Below are positions 7,806 to 19,293 of a stretch of 64,000 bases of DNA, one piece after another (the stretch's first letter is position 1; every line of letters starts with the position of its first letter). The stretch comes from Rhizobiales bacterium 32-66-11 (GTDB lineage: Bacteria > Pseudomonadota > Alphaproteobacteria > Rhizobiales > Xanthobacteraceae), in contig NCEH01000006.1 in the NCBI GenBank assembly GCA_002304505.1, forward strand, positions 1-64,000, given 5' to 3'. The notes beneath the pieces are model-generated. The model did not search any database. It was not told where the DNA came from and saw only the letters and a program-made list of their open reading frames with translations. A program made the position numbers and the translations under genes.

Positions 7806-8614
7806 GCGGCCTTCACATGCTCCGACAGATCGGTGATGCGCTGACCTTCGCCAGTCAGCGGGTTTTCCGGATCATAGGCATAGCTCAGGGTCTCGAAGCG
7901 CATGGATCTCGCGTCGATCATCAGCAGCTTGCCCACCAGCCCCTCGCCGAAGCCGACGATGGCGCGGATTACTTCCAAGGCCGCGAGCGAACCGGCGAGC
8001 CCCGCCAGCGCACCGAGCACGCCGGCTTCCGCGCAGGGCGCGACCGTGCCGGCCGGCGGCGGCTCGGGGAACAGGCAGCGATAAGTCGGGTTGGGCGTGC
8101 CGTCCGGCCCACGCTCATGGGCGCGCAGGGTGGTGATGGTCGCATCGAAGGTGCCGAGCGCCGCCGTCACCAGCGTCTTGCGCGCCAATACGCAGGCGTC
8201 CGAGACCAGATAGCGGGTGGCGAAATTGTCCGAGCCGTCCACCACCACGTCCACATCGCGAATCAGAGCGAGCGCATTGGCGGCGTCGAGCCGGCTCGGG
8301 TGCAGCACCATCTCCACATGGGGGTTGAGGGCGGCCACGGCATCGCGCGCGCTTTCGACCTTTGGGCGGCCGATGTCCTGCGTGCGGTGGATCACCTGCC
8401 GCTGGAGGTTGGAAAGCGAGACCTCGTCGTCATCCACCAGCACCAGCGTGCCCACGCCTGCGGCCGCAAGATACAGCAGCACCGGCGCGCCGAGCCCGCC
8501 CGCGCCCACCACCAGAACCCGCGCCGCCTTCAGCTTCTGCTGGCCCGGCCCGCCCACGTCGTGCAGCACGATGTGGCGGGCATAGCGCTCGATCTCGTCC
8601 GCGGAAAACGCCAT
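7802..8614 (-). CDS. MoeB/ThiF/HesA-family adenylyltransferase
   Basis: 270 residues. These E1-like enzymes adenylate the C-terminal glycine of a ubiquitin-like sulfur carrier (MoaD or ThiS). The ATP-binding GAGGLG (37-42), NLQRQ (Arg72) and the DGSDNF motif are complete. The first part of the zinc site (YRCLFPEPPP) is present, but the second C-x-x-C of E. coli MoeB near the C terminus is missing. No rhodanese domain is fused. Molybdopterin versus thiamine cannot be decided from context: no moa or thi gene is near. Convergent with the dehydrogenase gene. Confidence 0.82.
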   Translation of the reverse strand: MAFSADEIERYARHIVLHDVGGPGQQKLKAARVLVVGAGGLGAPVLLYLAAAGVGTLVLVDDDEVSLSNLQRQVIHRTQDIGRPKVESARDAVAALNPHVEMVLHPSRLDAANALALIRDVDVVVDGSDNFATRYLVSDACVLARKTLVTAALGTFDATITTLRAHERGPDGTPNPTYRCLFPEPPPAGTVAPCAEAGVLGALAGLAGSLAALEVIRAIVGFGEGLVGKLLMIDARSMRFETLSYAYDPENPLTGEGQRITDLSEHVKAA

Positions 8615-8692
8615 TCACCCTGTCCTTCGTCCGGCCGGCCTCACCCATAGATAGGGGTCCGGGCGTGCCTGCCCAATGCGGGGGCAGGCCGT

Positions 8693-10189
8693 TCAGCGCG
8701 CCGCGGCCGCCCGCGGCGCTTCGGCGGCTGACATGCCTTCGCTCAGCGCATAGCCATAGAGCACGAGGCACGGCCCCTGGGCGCCGGCCTCGATGGCGGC
8801 ATCGACCGCCGCCGAAAGCGCGCCAAGCGGGGCATGGACCACCCGCTCCTCGGGCCGCGTCGCGGAAAAAACCGCCAGGGCGGGAACCGCGAGATCCGTG
8901 CCGGCGGCGGCGAGCTTTTCCACCAGTTCCGGCAAGGTCCGGCGCGGCATATAGACCACCGTCGTCGCCGCCTTGTCCGACAGGGCGTGAAAGTCGAGAT
9001 CCTTCGGCAGCTTGCCGTCGCGCGCATGGGCGGTGACGAATTGCAGCCGCCGGGCATGGTCGCGATGGGTGAGCGAAGTGGTCAGCCGGCTCGCCACCCC
9101 CTGGGCGGAGGAGATGCCGGGCACCACTTCCACCGGAATGCCGGCGAGATGGCAGGCGGCGATCTCCTCGCCCGCGCGGCCGAAGATCATCGGGTCGCCA
9201 CCCTTCAGGCGTACCACCCGGCGGCCTTCCTTCGCCAGTTGCACCATCAGCGCGTTAATGTCGTCCTGCTTGCAGGAGGGGCGATAGCCGGTCTTTCCCA
9301 CCAGCATCTTCTTCGCCTCGCGCCGGGCGAAATCCAGCACCTGCGGCGAGACCAGATCGTCATAGAGCACCACTTCGGCGGATTGCAGCACCCGCACCGC
9401 CTTCAAGGTGAGCAATTCGGGATCGCCCGGCCCCGCGCCCACCAGAACCACCGACCCGCTCTCAGGCGCGGCGCGCGTGTTTTCGGCGTCGGCGAGTAGC
9501 GCCGCGCGATCCTCCTCGCCCGGCGGCTGGTCGGGCGCGAACATGGCGCGGGCGGAAAACTGTTCCCAGAAGCGGCGGCGGCCGTGGAAGCTCAAGCCGA
9601 GGGCGGAAACCGCGCCGCGCCAGGATTGCGCCGCCTGCGCCCAGGCCTTGAAGCCCGGCGGCAAAAGCGCCTCGATCTTGGCCCGCACCGCCTGTCCGAA
9701 CACGGGCGCCGCGCCATCGGTGGAGATTCCCACCACCAAGGGCGAGCGATTGACAATCGCGCCGAACGCGAAATCGCAAAAGGCTGGCTTGTCCACCACG
9801 TTCACCGGCACGCCCGCCGCACGGGCGGCGGCGGCGAAGCGGGCGGCCTCCGCCTCATCCTCAGCGTCCGCGATGGCGAGGGCGGCACCGACAAGATCCG
9901 CCTCGGTCCAGCGGCGCTCGACGAGGATAATGGGGCCATCGGGCGCGGACTGGACCAGCGCCCGCATCTCCTCGCACGGCGCTTCGGCGATCACCTCCAC
10001 CTCGGCACCGGCGGCGGAGAGCAGCTCCGCCTTCCACACCGCGGGCTCGGTGCCGCCGGCCACCACGACGCGCTTGCCGGCGAGGGCGAAGAACACCGGC
10101 AGCCGGGCCAGCTTGTCCATACGCGCGCCACCGCGCTCGCGGGGTGCACGGCCGGAAAGGGACGGCTTGTCGACAGGCCCAGAGGCCAT
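8693..10189 (-). CDS. cysG: Siroheme synthase (trifunctional CysG)
   Basis: 498 residues from the ATG at 10187-10189, which has GGAG about 10 bases upstream; an alternative ATG at 10120 (MDKLARLPVFF) would give 475 residues and fits the family start better. The N-terminal third is the NAD-dependent precorrin-2 dehydrogenase/ferrochelatase part (KRVVVAGGTEPAVWKAELL). The C-terminal SUMT part begins at VVLVGAGPGDPELLTLKA and contains VRLKGGDPMIFGRAGEE, which binds S-adenosylmethionine. It makes siroheme for sulfite and nitrite reductases. No cysI or nir gene adjoins. Confidence 0.92.
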   Translation of the reverse strand: MASGPVDKPSLSGRAPRERGGARMDKLARLPVFFALAGKRVVVAGGTEPAVWKAELLSAAGAEVEVIAEAPCEEMRALVQSAPDGPIILVERRWTEADLVGAALAIADAEDEAEAARFAAAARAAGVPVNVVDKPAFCDFAFGAIVNRSPLVVGISTDGAAPVFGQAVRAKIEALLPPGFKAWAQAAQSWRGAVSALGLSFHGRRRFWEQFSARAMFAPDQPPGEEDRAALLADAENTRAAPESGSVVLVGAGPGDPELLTLKAVRVLQSAEVVLYDDLVSPQVLDFARREAKKMLVGKTGYRPSCKQDDINALMVQLAKEGRRVVRLKGGDPMIFGRAGEEIAACHLAGIPVEVVPGISSAQGVASRLTTSLTHRDHARRLQFVTAHARDGKLPKDLDFHALSDKAATTVVYMPRRTLPELVEKLAAAGTDLAVPALAVFSATRPEERVVHAPLGALSAAVDAAIEAGAQGPCLVLYGYALSEGMSAAEAPRAAAAR

Positions 10190-10303
10190 GGGTTTGGAAC
10201 TCCGTCGCGTTGAAAACCTCCGGCGCTGCGCGTGGGCCCGCGTCCGGAGGCTATCAGTCTGTGCCCATCGCCCGGTTTTTCCAAGCGCGGGGCTTCGCGC
10301 CAG

Positions 10304-10331
10304 TTATGACGCAAGCTCTTATCGCATTCAA
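10304..10331 (-). promoter_or_regulatory. Possible cysG promoter
   Basis: On the minus strand TTGAAT (10326-10331) and CATAAC (10304-10309) are separated by 16 bases. The AT-rich gap between polA and cysG also holds a TTCAACG ... CGTTGAA dyad around 10327-10377. Weak sequence evidence only. Confidence 0.3.
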
Positions 10332-10379
10332 CGTCGGAAATGTGGTTTTATCATTTCAACATTCAAATAACGTTGAAAG

Positions 10380-13300
10380 TCAGTGCGCCTCTTCCCAATT
10401 GGCGGCGGCATGGGCCTCGACCTTCAACGGCACGGCGAGCGCGACCGCCGGCAGCGCGGCCTGTTCCATCACATGCTTCACAACCGGCAAGGTCGCCTGC
10501 GCTTCAGCTTCCGGCACCTCGAACACCAGTTCGTCGTGCACCTGAAGCAGCATCTGCGCCGAAAGACCCGCCTGCTTCAGCGCCGGCTCCATGCGCACCA
10601 TGGCGCGGCGGATGATGTCGGCCGCCGTGCCCTGCAGGCGAGCATTGATGGCGGCGCGCTCGTTAAAAGCGCGGATCGAGGGGTTGGACGCCGCAATATC
10701 CGGATAATGGCAGCGCCGGCCGAACAGGGTTTCCACATACCCATGCTCGCGGCAGAAGGTCTTGGTCTCGTCCATATAGGCGCGGATGCCGGGGAAGCGC
10801 TCGAAATAGCGGCGGATATAGAGCCCCGCCTCCTCGCGCCCGATTCCGAGCTGGTTGGCGAGGCCGAACGCCGAAATGCCGTAGATGATGCCGAAATTGA
10901 TCGCCTTGGCGCGGCGCCGCACTTCGGCCGGCATGCCTTCCACCGGCACGCCGAACATTTCCGACGCCGTCATGGCGTGGATGTCCAACCCCTCCTGGAA
11001 CGCTTCACGCAGGCGCGGAATATCCGCGATCTCGGCCAGCAGCCGCAGCTCGATCTGCGAATAATCGGCCGAAACCAGCAGCCGGCCCGGCTCGGCGACG
11101 AAGGCGCGGCGGATGCGGCGGCCTTCCTCGGTGCGAATCGGGATGTTCTGCAGGTTCGGCTCGGAGGAGGAGAGCCGCCCGGTGGTGGTCGCCGCCAGCG
11201 CATAGGAGGTGTGGACGCGCTTCGTGCGCGCGTTCACATAATTGGGCAAGGCGTCGGTATAGGTGGAGCGCAGCTTCGCGAGTTGGCGCCAGTCCAGGAT
11301 CTTCTGCGGCAGGGTGTGGCCGGCCTCCGCCAGTTCCTCCAGCACATTGGCCTTGGTGGACCAGGCGCCGGTCGGCGTCTTGGTGGCGCCGGGCAGGCCG
11401 AGGCGGCCGAACAAGACGTCGCCGATCTGCTTGGGCGAACCGATGTTCAGCCGCTCGCCGCCGAGGATCTCCGCAATCTCATCCTCGATCCGCGCCGCGC
11501 CCTGGGCGAACTCGCTGGAGAGGCGGGAGAGAATCGTCCGGTCGATGGCGATGCCGCGCCCTTCCATGCGCACCAATACGGAAATCAGCGGCCGCTCCAG
11601 CGTCTCATAGACCGTGCTCATGCCATCCGCCACGAGGCGCGGCTTGAACACGCGCCACAGGCGCAGCGTGACGTCGGCATCTTCCGCCGCGTAGGTGGTG
11701 GCGGGTTCGAGCGCGACCCGGTCAAACGTCACCTGCCCCTTGCCCTTGCCGGCAACTTCCGTAAACGCGATGGGGGTGTGGCCGAGATGGCGCACCGAAA
11801 GGTCGTCCATGCCGTGGTTGCCCTTGCCGGCATCGAGGGCATAGGACATGCACATGGTGCAGTCGAACGGGGCCACTTCGATGCCGTGACGCGCCAACAC
11901 GGCCACGTCATATTTGGCATTGTGGGCGATCTTCAGCGTGCCGCGGTTTTCCAGCATCGGCTTCAGGGCGGCGAGCGCCTCCTGGAACGGGATCTGGCCC
12001 GGCAAGAGCCCTTCCTCGAACAGGCCGTCGCCCGCCCCGCGATGGGTAAGCGGGATATAGCAAGCCTCATTGGGCGAAAGCGCGAGCGACACGCCCACCA
12101 GGTCCGCCGCCTGCGGATCCACAGACGTCGTCTCGGTGTCGAAAGCAACAGCGCCCAGATCGATGGCGCGGGCGCACCAGGCCTGGAGTTCGGCCAGATC
12201 CGTCAACATGCGGTAGCGGCTGCGGTCCACCTTCAGCGAGCGCGCCTCCTGCACCCGCGCCGCGACCAGATCGGCCGGATTGAGCACGTTCGGCCGCCCG
12301 TTGATGGCGCCGATCGCCGCATCGGAGGCCGGCGAAGGCGCGAGCACGGGGCTCGCGGCGCCATCCTCCTCCGCGCCGAACAGCCCGCCGGTGGTGCTGG
12401 GCGCCAAAGCCGGATCGGCATCGATCGCGCCTGCATCGACCCCGAACGCCTCGGCGGCGCGGCGGGTGATGGTGGTGAATTCCATGGCCTTCAGGAAGGC
12501 GATGAGGCGCTTGCCGTCCGGCTGCTCCAGCACCAGGTCGGACAGCGGCACCTCCACCGGCACGGCGCAATCCAGCGTCACCAATTGCTTGGAAATGCGG
12601 GCCTTTTCCACATTCTCCGGGTTCAGCAGCGATTCGCGGCGCTTCACCTGCTTGATCTCGCCGGCCCGCGCCAGCAGGGTTTCAAGGTCGCCATAGTCCT
12701 GGATCAGGGTCGCGGCGGTCTTGATGCCGATGCCGGGCACGCCGGGCACATTGTCGGTGGAATCGCCGGCAAGGGCCTGAACGTCCGTAACCTTCTCCGG
12801 CGGCACGCCGAAATATTCGATCACCTCGCCAAGGCCGATGCGCCGCTCCGGCCGCGCGCCGCGCCCGCCCGCCTCGCCCGAGGCCGGGTCGTACATGCCG
12901 ATGCGATCGCCCACCACCTGCATCAAATCCTTGTCGGCGGAGACGATCAGCACGTCGGCGCCGGCGGCGGCGGCCTGTTTGGCATAGGTGGCGATCAGAT
13001 CGTCCGCCTCGAAGCGTGCCATTTCGACCGGAATAAGCCCGAACGCCCGCACCGCCTCGCGCATGAGGGGAAACTGGGGAATCAGTTCCGGCGGCGGCTC
13101 GGAGCGGTTGGCTTTGTAGGCGGGATAAATCTCGCGTCGGAACGAGTCTTCGCTCTTGTCGAAGATGATGGCGAGATGCGTGGGCTTGATGCCCATGGCG
13201 CCCTCGCGGATAAACTGGAACAGCTTGGTGCAGAACAGACGCACCGCTCCCGTCGGCAGCCGGTCGGAGCGGAAATTATACTTCCGGTCCTGATTGATCG

Positions 13301-13388
13301 ACTGAAAATACGCCCGGAAGACGAAGGACGATCCATCCACCAGGAAGACGTGATCGCCGGGCTTAAGCGGGCTGGGAGCGTGTGACAT
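10380..13388 (-). CDS. polA: DNA polymerase I
   Basis: 1002 residues. Three domains in order: 5'-3' nuclease with helix-hairpin-helix (about 1-310, ending in PGVPGIGIKTAATLI), a 3'-5' proofreading domain with an intact first motif DTET (about 416), and the polymerase domain with motif A DYSQIELRLLAEI (about 776) and motif C QVHDELVFE (about 951). Proofreading therefore seems active, unlike in some polA genes. The start at 13388 (MSHAPSPLKPGDHVFLVDGSS) was taken over one 18 codons upstream because the family begins close to this motif. It acts in Okazaki fragment maturation and repair. Confidence 0.96.
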   Translation of the reverse strand: MSHAPSPLKPGDHVFLVDGSSFVFRAYFQSINQDRKYNFRSDRLPTGAVRLFCTKLFQFIREGAMGIKPTHLAIIFDKSEDSFRREIYPAYKANRSEPPPELIPQFPLMREAVRAFGLIPVEMARFEADDLIATYAKQAAAAGADVLIVSADKDLMQVVGDRIGMYDPASGEAGGRGARPERRIGLGEVIEYFGVPPEKVTDVQALAGDSTDNVPGVPGIGIKTAATLIQDYGDLETLLARAGEIKQVKRRESLLNPENVEKARISKQLVTLDCAVPVEVPLSDLVLEQPDGKRLIAFLKAMEFTTITRRAAEAFGVDAGAIDADPALAPSTTGGLFGAEEDGAASPVLAPSPASDAAIGAINGRPNVLNPADLVAARVQEARSLKVDRSRYRMLTDLAELQAWCARAIDLGAVAFDTETTSVDPQAADLVGVSLALSPNEACYIPLTHRGAGDGLFEEGLLPGQIPFQEALAALKPMLENRGTLKIAHNAKYDVAVLARHGIEVAPFDCTMCMSYALDAGKGNHGMDDLSVRHLGHTPIAFTEVAGKGKGQVTFDRVALEPATTYAAEDADVTLRLWRVFKPRLVADGMSTVYETLERPLISVLVRMEGRGIAIDRTILSRLSSEFAQGAARIEDEIAEILGGERLNIGSPKQIGDVLFGRLGLPGATKTPTGAWSTKANVLEELAEAGHTLPQKILDWRQLAKLRSTYTDALPNYVNARTKRVHTSYALAATTTGRLSSSEPNLQNIPIRTEEGRRIRRAFVAEPGRLLVSADYSQIELRLLAEIADIPRLREAFQEGLDIHAMTASEMFGVPVEGMPAEVRRRAKAINFGIIYGISAFGLANQLGIGREEAGLYIRRYFERFPGIRAYMDETKTFCREHGYVETLFGRRCHYPDIAASNPSIRAFNERAAINARLQGTAADIIRRAMVRMEPALKQAGLSAQMLLQVHDELVFEVPEAEAQATLPVVKHVMEQAALPAVALAVPLKVEAHAAANWEEAH

Positions 13389-13468
13389 CCGGGCATCCAA
13401 TGGCAAGGCGCGCACGATGCCCGAGCGCCTCCCCGTCGACAACCCTCAGCGCGGCCGTCCCTTCCAAC

Positions 13469-13825
13469 TCAGATCGCAGCAAGCGGCTTTTCCAGAACCG
13501 CCAGCACGCGCGGCAGCTCATGCCCGCGCTTCAGGATCAGTCCGGTCTGGGACACCACGCAATAAGCGCCCTGCTTGCGCGCCAGCTTGGGGTCCTTCTC
13601 GATGCGGTACAGCGGCACGTCGAGCGAGCGGCGGAAGACCGAGAACACCGCCTTGTCCTTCAGAAAGTCGATCGCATAGTCACGCCATTCGCCGGCGGCG
13701 ACCATGCGGCCGTAAAGATCGAGAATGCGGTCCAGTTCCCGCCGGTCGAACGTGACGAGGGCGGGAGGGACATGAGGCGTCGGCGCGGGCGCGCGGGCAG
13801 GGCGTATGGGTTCAACGATTCCCAT
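13469..13825 (-). CDS. DUF2794 family protein
   Basis: 118 residues. It matches a small, conserved alphaproteobacterial family of unknown function; the core VTFDRRELDRILDLYGRMVAAGEWRDYAIDF is its typical signature and the end LKRGHELPRVLAVLEKPL also fits. No signal peptide, membrane segment or catalytic motif. The ATG at 13825 follows GGAGG with a 4-base gap, so it is preferred over upstream ATGs at 13852 and 13879. Located upstream of polA on the same strand with an 80-base gap. Confidence 0.85.
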   Translation of the reverse strand: MGIVEPIRPARAPAPTPHVPPALVTFDRRELDRILDLYGRMVAAGEWRDYAIDFLKDKAVFSVFRRSLDVPLYRIEKDPKLARKQGAYCVVSQTGLILKRGHELPRVLAVLEKPLAAI

Positions 13826-13998
13826 CGGACCTCCAAGGTGCGAACGCCCCATGATCGCCGTCATCGCCGCCGGGTTCAAGGGGATTGCATAGCCGGCTGG
13901 ACGAGAGCGGAAACACGATCACGGGCTCGTCAACGACCATCACAGTCTCGCCGGAATTCGGCCCTTCCCTCGACAAGCGGCGGGAGCAAATTCAAAAA

Positions 13999-14130
13999 CG
14001 TAGCAGGGCCGGTTCGCAGTTGCTCCGGTCTATCCCAGCCCCCCAGCCCCCCGGGGTGACAGGCGAACCGGCCACTGCTACGCATCCTTCAAGTTTCCAA
14101 CTTTTAAGGGCCGCGAAAGCGGCCTTTTTT
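13999..14130 (+). ncRNA. Candidate structured RNA with intrinsic terminator
   Basis: The 385-base gap between the DUF1223 and DUF2794 genes holds a long hairpin. Its left arm 13999-14017 pairs with 14063-14082 (18 pairs, one bulged A), closing a C-rich inner region in which GTC.TCCC can pair with GGGG.GAC. A GGCCGC-GAAA-GCGGCC hairpin and six T residues end it at 14130 on the plus strand. There is no open reading frame with coding character. I do not recognise the family: it lacks the SRP tetraloop region and I could not match it to 6S or alpha-r RNAs. A weak T tract at 13991-13998 on the minus strand leaves the direction open. Confidence 0.5.
14109..14130 (+). terminator. Intrinsic terminator of the candidate RNA
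   Basis: Six-base-pair GGCCGC/GCGGCC stem, GAAA tetraloop and TTTTTT. No plus-strand protein gene lies upstream, so it most likely ends a non-coding transcript. Confidence 0.75.
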
Positions 14131-14210
14131 ATTGCCCGCGCGCAGGACAGCCGGCAATGTAGAGCGATCCACGACGTTCTCACGCGTGGATTCAGCTGCG
14201 TAAATCCGGA

Positions 14211-15017
14211 TTATTTCAGGTCGATCTTGGCGGCGCCGAGGATCGGGCCAGGGGCCTGGAACGAGCCGCGCTGCACCAGGACCGCCGCGCCGTCCACGCC
14301 ATCGTTCTGGAATTCGCTCAGCGGCACCTGGAAGTGCGCCGGCCCGCCGGTCCAATCGCCCAGCTTCACCCAGGCGCGCACCACATTCGTATAGGTAACG
14401 TTCTTGCCCTGATTCTCGCCCCGGCCGATGGCTACCGTATGGGTGCTCAGAATGGGGCAGAGCCAGATTTCGGCGGCATTCGGCACATGGCCGGGTTTGC
14501 CAGCGTCGACCCCCGCAGCGACATCCACCACCAGATTCTCGCCGGAGCGACGCAGGGTCACCGGTACCAGCAAGGTCGAGCCCGCATCATGGGCGCGCAG
14601 AACGGCCTTCTCGACCGCCATCTTGTCGCTGCCCTTGGCGGGGGCGATCCCGTCCACCACCATCTGCGGGGTGTAGATCATCCGGTCGCCGCGCTGTTCG
14701 GCATAGGCCCGCTGGCGCACCGAATGGCCGTGCTTGGCGAGCGTATCCTTCCAGCCGACATAATCCCAATAGTCCACCGCGAGCGTCAGCGCGATCATCT
14801 GCGGATCGGCCGCCAGGTCCGTCAGCAGCGCATCGGCGGGGGGACAGGACGCACAGCCCTGGCTGGTGAATAATTCCAGCACCGCCTTGGGCGCCGCCGC
14901 CGGCGGGGTCGTGGCGGCCGGCGCCGGCTCCTGCGCACCCGCACCCCCTGCCGCGAACGCGCAGGTGAGCGCGATCATGCCGAGGAACATAAGGCGGAAC
15001 GGGAGACGGCTCTTCAA
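14211..15017 (-). CDS. DUF1223 family exported thioredoxin-like protein
   Basis: 268 residues. A signal peptide (LMFLGMIALTCAFAAGGAGAQ) leads to a thioredoxin-like fold: the segment VLELFTSQGCASCPPAD (Cys55 and Cys58 as C-x-x-C) is the hallmark of DUF1223. A further segment YTPQMVVDG is the cis-proline region. Predicted periplasmic; the redox partner is unknown. It lies downstream of acnA on the same strand, an arrangement I recall in related genomes. Confidence 0.85.
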   Translation of the reverse strand: MKSRLPFRLMFLGMIALTCAFAAGGAGAQEPAPAATTPPAAAPKAVLELFTSQGCASCPPADALLTDLAADPQMIALTLAVDYWDYVGWKDTLAKHGHSVRQRAYAEQRGDRMIYTPQMVVDGIAPAKGSDKMAVEKAVLRAHDAGSTLLVPVTLRRSGENLVVDVAAGVDAGKPGHVPNAAEIWLCPILSTHTVAIGRGENQGKNVTYTNVVRAWVKLGDWTGGPAHFQVPLSEFQNDGVDGAAVLVQRGSFQAPGPILGAAKIDLK

Positions 15018-15197
15018 TGCACCGGGACCTGCGAATGGCGAAGAGTGATTGGCACACGCTTAGGCGCGCCCCGTCCTTGATGCCAGTCAATTCGCGGTGA
15101 GACGCGCAAGCGGGCCGGAAAACGAGACAGCCGCCCGCGGACGGGCGCGGGCGGCTGAATTGACGTCGAATGCGGGTGGCGGCAGGGCCGCCACGTC

Positions 15198-17697
<2,500 letters not shown>

Positions 17698-17838
17698 GGC
17701 GCGTTTTCTCCGGTTCGATGATCGACCGACGCGACACGCCCAGAAGACCGGGCTAAGGAGGTGCCGGGCCACCTAGGGGTGCGGTTCAGCCGCTTTATAG
17801 AGCGATTTCAAACGGCGGTCATGCGATAAGAACGTTCA

Positions 17839-18522
17839 ATGTGCGATGCATCTAAAATTCACCCGCAAGGTCCGTCCCCGCACGCTGGGGAAACCCCTGC
17901 GGCGGTCCTGAAGGTCAAGGGCCTGTCCTGCCAGAGAGGCGTGCGGCTGCTGTTCGACAAGCTCGACTTTGAGCTAAGGGCAGGCCACGCCCTGGTCGTG
18001 GTGGGACGCAATGGCGCCGGAAAATCCTCCCTTCTGCGCATCGTCGCCGGGCTGCTGGCCGCGACATCGGGCCGCGTCTGCCTGTGCGAGGGCGCAACGG
18101 AACGGCCGCACACGGAAGAGATGCACTATCTGGGCCATGACGATGCGCTGAAGGGGGCCTTGAGCGTCGCCGAAAATCTGTCCTTCTGGCGCGCCATGCT
18201 CGGCGCCACCGGCGTGCCGGTCGCGGACGCCCTGGACGAGGTCGGTCTCGGCGGTCTCGAACGGCTTCCGGTCGCGGTTCTCTCCGCCGGCCAGAAGCGC
18301 CGGCTCGCCATCGCGCGCCTGTTGGTCTCGCGCCGGCGCATCTGGATCCTGGACGAGCCCACCACGGCGCTCGACGTGAATGCCCAGGCCCGCTTTGCCG
18401 AGCTCGGCCGGGCGCATCTTGATTCGGGTGGTGCGATTCTAGCCGCGACCCATGCTCCGCTGGATTTCGGGCCGCGCGTCGGCACCCTCCAGCTGGGGGC
18501 GAAGCGCGAGGTGCTCGCATGA
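17839..18522 (+). CDS. ccmA: Heme exporter ATP-binding protein CcmA
   Basis: 227 residues. ABC ATPase of the CcmABCD complex that releases holo-CcmE during cytochrome c maturation. Walker A GRNGAGKS (56-63), signature LSAGQKRR (148-155), Walker B IWILDEPTTALD and the H-loop in AATHAPL are all intact. The stop overlaps the ccmB start (ATGA). The first 25 residues are a non-conserved extension. Confidence 0.93.
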   Translation: MCDASKIHPQGPSPHAGETPAAVLKVKGLSCQRGVRLLFDKLDFELRAGHALVVVGRNGAGKSSLLRIVAGLLAATSGRVCLCEGATERPHTEEMHYLGHDDALKGALSVAENLSFWRAMLGATGVPVADALDEVGLGGLERLPVAVLSAGQKRRLAIARLLVSRRRIWILDEPTTALDVNAQARFAELGRAHLDSGGAILAATHAPLDFGPRVGTLQLGAKREVLA

Positions 18523-19190
18523 TGGCGGCGTTCTGGGCGCTGCTGCGCCGCGACATGGCGCTGGCCCTGCGCTCGGGGGGCGGGGCCGGGCTCGGCGTCG
18601 TTTTCTTTCTCTCCGTCGTGACCATCGTGCCATTCGCGGTCGGGCCGGACATGGTGCTGCTGGCGCGCATCGGCCCGGCGATCCTGTGGATCGGCGCCCT
18701 GCTCGCCAGCCTCATCGGCCTCGAGCGCCTGTTCGCGGCCGATGTGGAGGACGGCTCGCTGGATGCTCTCGCCCATTCCTCCCTGCCGCTGGAACTTGTG
18801 GCGGCGGCCAAGGGGCTCGCCCACTGGATCGCCACCGGCCTGCCTCTTGTGGTGGCAGCGCCGGTGTTGGCGCTCATGCTCAATCTGGAGCCGGCGGCCA
18901 TCGGCGCGGTGGTCCTGACCTTGCTGGTGGGCACGCCGGCCGTCACCTCCCTCGGCCTGATCGGCGCAGCCTTCGCCGGAGCCTTCCGCAGGGGCGGGCT
19001 ACTGATCGCGGTCCTGGTCCTGCCGCTCGCGATCCCGGTGCTGATCTTCGCGGTCTCCGCCACCAGCGCGGCGGTGACCGGGCCGGTGCCGTTCGGAACG
19101 CCGTTCCGCATCCTCATGGGCCTCACCTTGTTCGCCTTGGTGCTGGGCCCGGTGGCGGCGGCCGCGGCGCTGCGCGCGGCGCGGGGGTGA
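18519..19190 (+). CDS. ccmB: Heme exporter permease CcmB
   Basis: 223 residues with six membrane segments. The start overlaps the ccmA stop by four bases, the usual translational coupling. The N-terminal LLRRDMALALRSGG and the LIGLERLFAADVEDGSLDAL segment are typical of CcmB. Partner of CcmA and CcmC in the inner membrane. Confidence 0.92.
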   Translation: MMAAFWALLRRDMALALRSGGGAGLGVVFFLSVVTIVPFAVGPDMVLLARIGPAILWIGALLASLIGLERLFAADVEDGSLDALAHSSLPLELVAAAKGLAHWIATGLPLVVAAPVLALMLNLEPAAIGAVVLTLLVGTPAVTSLGLIGAAFAGAFRRGGLLIAVLVLPLAIPVLIFAVSATSAAVTGPVPFGTPFRILMGLTLFALVLGPVAAAAALRAARG

Positions 19191-19200
19191 AGCCTCACGC

Positions 19201-19227
19201 GGTGCAGGCGGCTCATTCCGCCGCACC
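19201..19227 (+). promoter_or_regulatory. Hairpin in the ccmB-ccmC gap
   Basis: GGTGC and GGCGG pair with CCGCC and GCACC (one bulged A, six-base loop), inside the 103-base ccmB-ccmC gap, with no T run. Possibly an mRNA-stability or polarity element. Low certainty. Confidence 0.35.
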
Positions 19228-19293
19228 CCGTTTCACATAAACGCGCACCGGAGGCGCTCCCCTGCCGTCGCGAGATGGTCTAGAACGCCAGCC

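Noticed and set aside
10383..13385. 1000-codon plus-strand open frame opposite polA
   Set aside because: A shadow of the high-GC polA gene; His/Arg/Gly/Gln-rich translation, no domain, and polA is complete on the other strand.
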